A stretch of DNA of 64,000 bases from Amycolatopsis keratiniphila subsp. keratiniphila (GTDB taxonomy: Bacteria > Actinomycetota > Actinomycetes > Mycobacteriales > Pseudonocardiaceae). Each line of letters starts with the position of its first letter. The stretch's first letter is position 1. Where the stretch lies: assembly GCF_001620365.2 (NCBI RefSeq), contig NZ_LQMT02000007.1:14216-78215 (forward strand). Direction: 5' to 3'. Of the stretch, positions 60,941 to 64,000 are shown piece after piece. A program made the translations under genes and the position numbers. Below the pieces are notes generated by a model that was not told where the DNA came from, did not search any database, and saw only the letters and a list, made by a program, of their open reading frames with translations.

Positions 60941-63475
60941 TCATCCCCTCACTCGGGCCGGGAACCGCAGGAAGGTCACGGAGTTCGGCGGGAAGGTGTA
61001 CGTGAAGGTGTTCGAAACGCCGGAGAACCGCGATTCGCGCGGTGCGATCGGCGTGGTGAAGGCGGTGTTGACGTCGTCCGGCGAGCCCTGCAACGTCGTC
61101 ACGCGGGCGGTCGCGCCAGGCTGGACGTGAGCTCCGAGGTCGACGCGGGTCCGGGCGGCCGATGCCTGGGCGTTGACCACCTTGACCACCAGTTCCCCGG
61201 TCTTGACGTCCCGAGTGACGACCTGACGGAACGGCTCGGCGACCTTGTCGTCGGTGAACGAACCCCACTTCTGCCCGTCGAGGAACAACGTCACTTGACG
61301 GCCCCGGACCTCCACCCGCAGGTCGTACTGCCTGCCGGTCTCGATCCTGGTGTCGTTCTGAAGCAGGGTCTGCTTGCCGCCGCCTTCGGTCTTCTCCACG
61401 GCCGAGACGGTGTTGTTCCAGCCGCCGAGGTTCCACCAGTAGTTGTTGCCGGTGTCCTTCACGCCGAACGCGATCAGGAAGCCTTCCTTGCCGCCAGTCT
61501 TGGTCGCCTTCACGGAGAAGTCGTAGTTGCTCCACGAGGGATCGCCGGCGGTCACGAGGGTGTTCTCGGCCGCCTGATCCGACTGGACGTAGGCACCGTT
61601 CGACACCGCCCACGATCCCCGTCCGGCCACCTTCGACCAGCGCGAATCGTCGCCGGAGAAGTCGTCCGAGAACAGTGGCACGCCGTCGGCCGAGGTGACC
61701 TTGACGTCGTCGTACGCCGCGCTCGTCGCCCAGGTGGACAGCCCGATCGCACCTGAGATGGGCGCGACCGTGGCCGGTGTGGCCGACGCCTTGCTCGGGA
61801 CGACGTGGTCACCGACGTTGGTCATGAACAGCTTCTGCGTCTCGTAGCTGGCCGACGCCCACGAGCGCTGGTTGTCGAACCAGATCATGTCCGGTTTCCA
61901 CTGCACGTAGTCGGTGTTCGCCAGCAGCGGCGCGTACGACGCGAGCTTGACGACGTCGGCATTGCGTTCCAGCCCGGTCATGTACGCGGCCTCGGCCAGC
62001 GCGTTGCCGAACTTGTTGTCCAGCGACGCGTACTCCCCGAGGAACACCTTCGGACCGTTGCGGTCGTAGGAGTCGTACCGCTGGTTGTTCTGCAGGAACC
62101 ACTGTGGACTGTTGTAGTAATGCTCGTCGACCATCGAGACCTTCGCGTTCCGGTTCAGGTCCCACAGCCGGTCGAACGTCGTGCCGGTGTCGTCCGGTCC
62201 CGAGTTGCTGATCACCGTGATGCCCGGGTACTTCGCCGCGATCGCCTTGCGGAACTCGGTGAACCGGGCGAAGAACTCGTCGGGCAGGTTCTCCTCGTTG
62301 CCGACACCGAGATGCGTCAGGTTGAACGGCGCCGGATGCCCCATCTCGGCCCGCTTCTTGCCCCAGGTCGAGGTGGCCGGGCCGTTGGCGAACTCGATCA
62401 GGTCGAGGGTGTCCTGGATGTGCCGCCGCAGCAGCGCCGGATCATCGGTCGCCTTGTTCTGCCCGCAGCCGGTGACCAGCGCCGGCACCACTGGCAGCGG
62501 CATCGCACCGATGTCCTCGGAGAACTGGAAGTATTCGTAGTAGCCGATGCCGTAGGACTGGTTGTAGCCCCAGAAATTCGCGTTCGTGGCCCGCTGCTCG
62601 ACCGGGCCGATCGTGTCCTTCCACTGGTACGAGCGCTTCCGCTCCCAGTTCGGCGCCTCGTAGCCCTGGTGGCTGCCGGTGTTGACGAGACAGCCGCCGG
62701 GGAAGCGCACGAAACCGGGCTTGAGCGCCGCGATCTTCTCCGCGAGGTCGGCCCGCATGCCGTTGGGACGGTTCTTGTAGGTGTCGCGAGGGAAGAGCGA
62801 CACCATGTCCAGCCGCAGCGTGCCACCGCCGGACGCGGTCAGCGCGAGCCTGCCCAGCGCGCTCGACTCCCGCACTCGAACGGTGCCTGTGTACTTGACC
62901 CAGCCATCGCCGCGGACCTGGACCCGCAGCGGATCGGCGAGCGTCTTCCCCGCCGGGTCGGTGACGGCCACCGTGAGCGGGGTGCCCGCCGCGCGATCGG
63001 TCCGGGCGAACACCGAGAAGTCGTACTGCTTGCCCCTTTCGACCCGGATCCCCGAGTTGTAGCCCGAGTTCGCGACGCCGTACTCGCCGCTCGACAACTG
63101 GAGCTTGAGATAGCGCCGGTTCCGTTCGTTGAGCCGCAGGTCGTCGTCGGCCACCGTCGCCGTGCCGGTGCCCCCGTCGACCGACGTGGGTGCCCACGAC
63201 GTCAACGGGGTGTACGACGCGTTGTCGGCCTTGTCGTATTCGAAGGAGCGGTTCTGCACGAGTTCCGCGTACAGCCCGCCGTCCGCGGCACGGTTGATGT
63301 CCTCGAAGAAGACGCCGTACATCGAACGGTCGATCGTGGCACCACGTCCCGCCGCGTCCACGGCGAGGCTGTAGTCGGTCGCCGGTGTCTGGCCCGAAGC
63401 GGTCTGAACGGGCACGAGGACACCGGCGGCGATGGTCAGGGACAGCACACTTATCCGGGCTGATCTGCTGCGCAC
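60941..63475 (-). CDS. Secreted GH51 alpha-L-arabinofuranosidase with inserted sugar-binding domain
   Basis: An 844-residue exported enzyme. After a signal peptide (to about residue 28) comes MYGVFFEDINRAADGGLYAELVQNRSFE, a CBM4-like domain, and the GH51 barrel with THLGVGNEENLP (acid/base Glu) and KVFLGEYAS (nucleophile Glu). A LamG/DUF1080-like domain (DDFSGDDSRWSKVAGRGSWAV to QTLLQND, about 590-700) is inserted before the final beta-sandwich. It removes arabinose side chains outside the cell and is upstream in a same-strand trio with GH43 and GH2. Confidence 0.93.
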   Translation of the reverse strand: MRSRSARISVLSLTIAAGVLVPVQTASGQTPATDYSLAVDAAGRGATIDRSMYGVFFEDINRAADGGLYAELVQNRSFEYDKADNASYTPLTSWAPTSVDGGTGTATVADDDLRLNERNRRYLKLQLSSGEYGVANSGYNSGIRVERGKQYDFSVFARTDRAAGTPLTVAVTDPAGKTLADPLRVQVRGDGWVKYTGTVRVRESSALGRLALTASGGGTLRLDMVSLFPRDTYKNRPNGMRADLAEKIAALKPGFVRFPGGCLVNTGSHQGYEAPNWERKRSYQWKDTIGPVEQRATNANFWGYNQSYGIGYYEYFQFSEDIGAMPLPVVPALVTGCGQNKATDDPALLRRHIQDTLDLIEFANGPATSTWGKKRAEMGHPAPFNLTHLGVGNEENLPDEFFARFTEFRKAIAAKYPGITVISNSGPDDTGTTFDRLWDLNRNAKVSMVDEHYYNSPQWFLQNNQRYDSYDRNGPKVFLGEYASLDNKFGNALAEAAYMTGLERNADVVKLASYAPLLANTDYVQWKPDMIWFDNQRSWASASYETQKLFMTNVGDHVVPSKASATPATVAPISGAIGLSTWATSAAYDDVKVTSADGVPLFSDDFSGDDSRWSKVAGRGSWAVSNGAYVQSDQAAENTLVTAGDPSWSNYDFSVKATKTGGKEGFLIAFGVKDTGNNYWWNLGGWNNTVSAVEKTEGGGKQTLLQNDTRIETGRQYDLRVEVRGRQVTLFLDGQKWGSFTDDKVAEPFRQVVTRDVKTGELVVKVVNAQASAARTRVDLGAHVQPGATARVTTLQGSPDDVNTAFTTPIAPRESRFSGVSNTFTYTFPPNSVTFLRFPARVRG

Positions 63476-63531
63476 AGCACTTCCTTTCGCGACGTTGCGA
63501 GGAAACCGGGGGTGAGGCGTCGGTCAAGTTG

Positions 63532-63577
63532 GTCGTGAGTGGCGATTCGGGTTAGAACCCGAATCGCCACTCACGAC
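63532..63577 (-). repeat. Perfect 22-bp hairpin after the pentose permease gene
   Basis: Arms 63532-63553 and 63556-63577 (left arm starts GTCGTGAGTGGCGATTCGGG) are exact complements with only AG between. It begins 2 bases beyond the permease stop codon and may end its transcript, but no T-run follows. Single arms of the same element are at 41627-41650 and 50686-50708. Confidence 0.85.
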
Positions 63578-63578
63578 G

Positions 63579-64000
63579 TCAGGCGGCGGTCCGGGCCCGC
63601 CGTTTGGTCCAGATGTCGTAGGCGACGGCGGCGAGCAGCACGAAGCCCTTCACCAGGTTCACGCTCTCGGTCGGCGCGCCGATCAGGGACATGCCGTTGT
63701 TGATCACGCCCATGATCAGCCCGCCGGTGATCGCGCCGACCACCTTGCCGACCCCGCCCTGCACCGCGGCGCCGCCGATGAACGCCGCAGCGATCGCGTC
63801 GAGTTCGAACATGTTGCCCGCGGTCGGCCCGGCCTGGTTGAGCCGTCCGGCCACGATGATCCCGGCGAGCGCGGAGAGCACGCCCATGTTGACGAAGATC
63901 CAGAACGTCACGCTCTTGACCTTCACGCCGGACAGCGTCGCCGCCTGCAGGTTCCCGCCGATGGCGTAGATGTGGCGGCCGAACACCGCCCGCGTCGTCA
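63579..64000 (-). CDS. Pentose/ribose-type ABC transporter permease, 5' end outside the window
   Basis: The last 140 residues of a BPD_transp_2 family permease (RbsC/XylH type); the frame continues past the window edge. FGRHIYAIGGNLQAATLSGVKVKSV is the conserved cytoplasmic loop, and LNQAGPTAGNMFELDAIAAAFIGGAAVQGGVGKVVGAITGGLIMGVINNGMSLIG the C-terminal helices; the GG-GG-G pattern is closest to XylH. It would import arabinose or xylose set free by the adjacent secreted enzymes. Confidence 0.92.
   Translation of the reverse strand, partial: TTRAVFGRHIYAIGGNLQAATLSGVKVKSVTFWIFVNMGVLSALAGIIVAGRLNQAGPTAGNMFELDAIAAAFIGGAAVQGGVGKVVGAITGGLIMGVINNGMSLIGAPTESVNLVKGFVLLAAVAYDIWTKRRARTAA

Overview
The window is high-GC actinomycete chromosome. 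GTG and TTG starts are common, several genes have a TANNNT -10 box 6-8 bases before the start codon (leaderless mRNAs), the sugar ABC operon has no ATPase gene of its own, and AlkB is fused to rubredoxin. Gene content and the style of the intergenic hairpins suggest Pseudonocardiales, perhaps Amycolatopsis; this is inference, as there is no rRNA or housekeeping marker here.

Layout. 0.2-2.8 kb: small stress/regulatory genes (cupin, RidA-like, HxlR, a tandem DUF6506-like protein, MarR). 3.2-7.9 kb: DHA2-type exporter, membrane acyltransferase, two-component pair. 8.1-15.6 kb: galactoside/arabinoside utilisation operon (cytosolic GH35 and GH51, lipoprotein solute-binding protein, two permeases) with a divergent LacI repressor and paired operators. 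16-25 kb: MarR regulators, NAD(P)-binding/DUF2867 protein, MMPL exporter, MFS exporter, ArsR-like regulator, P-loop kinase. 23.4-26.9 kb: alkane hydroxylation operon (alkB-rubredoxin, ferredoxin, ferredoxin reductase, TetR) whose promoter lies inside a 15-bp inverted repeat. 27-30.8 kb: secreted proteins, SnoaL-like protein, ZIP transporter, DUF4383 protein. 30.8-33.6 kb: furA-katG. 34.1-38.4 kb: an unfamiliar cluster (CMP-kinase-like, two HIT proteins, ThiL/PurM-like kinase, methyltransferase, membrane-anchored GAF-like protein). 38.7-49.7 kb: 4-hydroxyphenylacetate/homoprotocatechuate meta-cleavage pathway (hpaBC, IclR, MHS transporter, FAH-RraA fusion, GntR, hpaE, hpaD, hpaH, hpaI); no hpaF-type isomerase is visible. 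49.7-55.6 kb: miscellaneous genes, a DUF222-HNH protein and a DHA2 exporter. 55.7-64 kb: secreted GH2, GH43-AbfB and GH51 enzymes and the end of a pentose-type ABC permease, pointing to arabinan/arabinogalactan use.

Two themes look least explained. First, the intergenic gaps carry a family of long, near-perfect hairpins built from recurring sequence words, different from ordinary terminators; one block sits beside a duplicated copy of the 3' end of the adjacent transporter gene. Second, the 34.1-38.4 kb cluster combines nucleotide-kinase, histidine-triad and ThiL-like chemistry in an arrangement I do not recognise from any described pathway.
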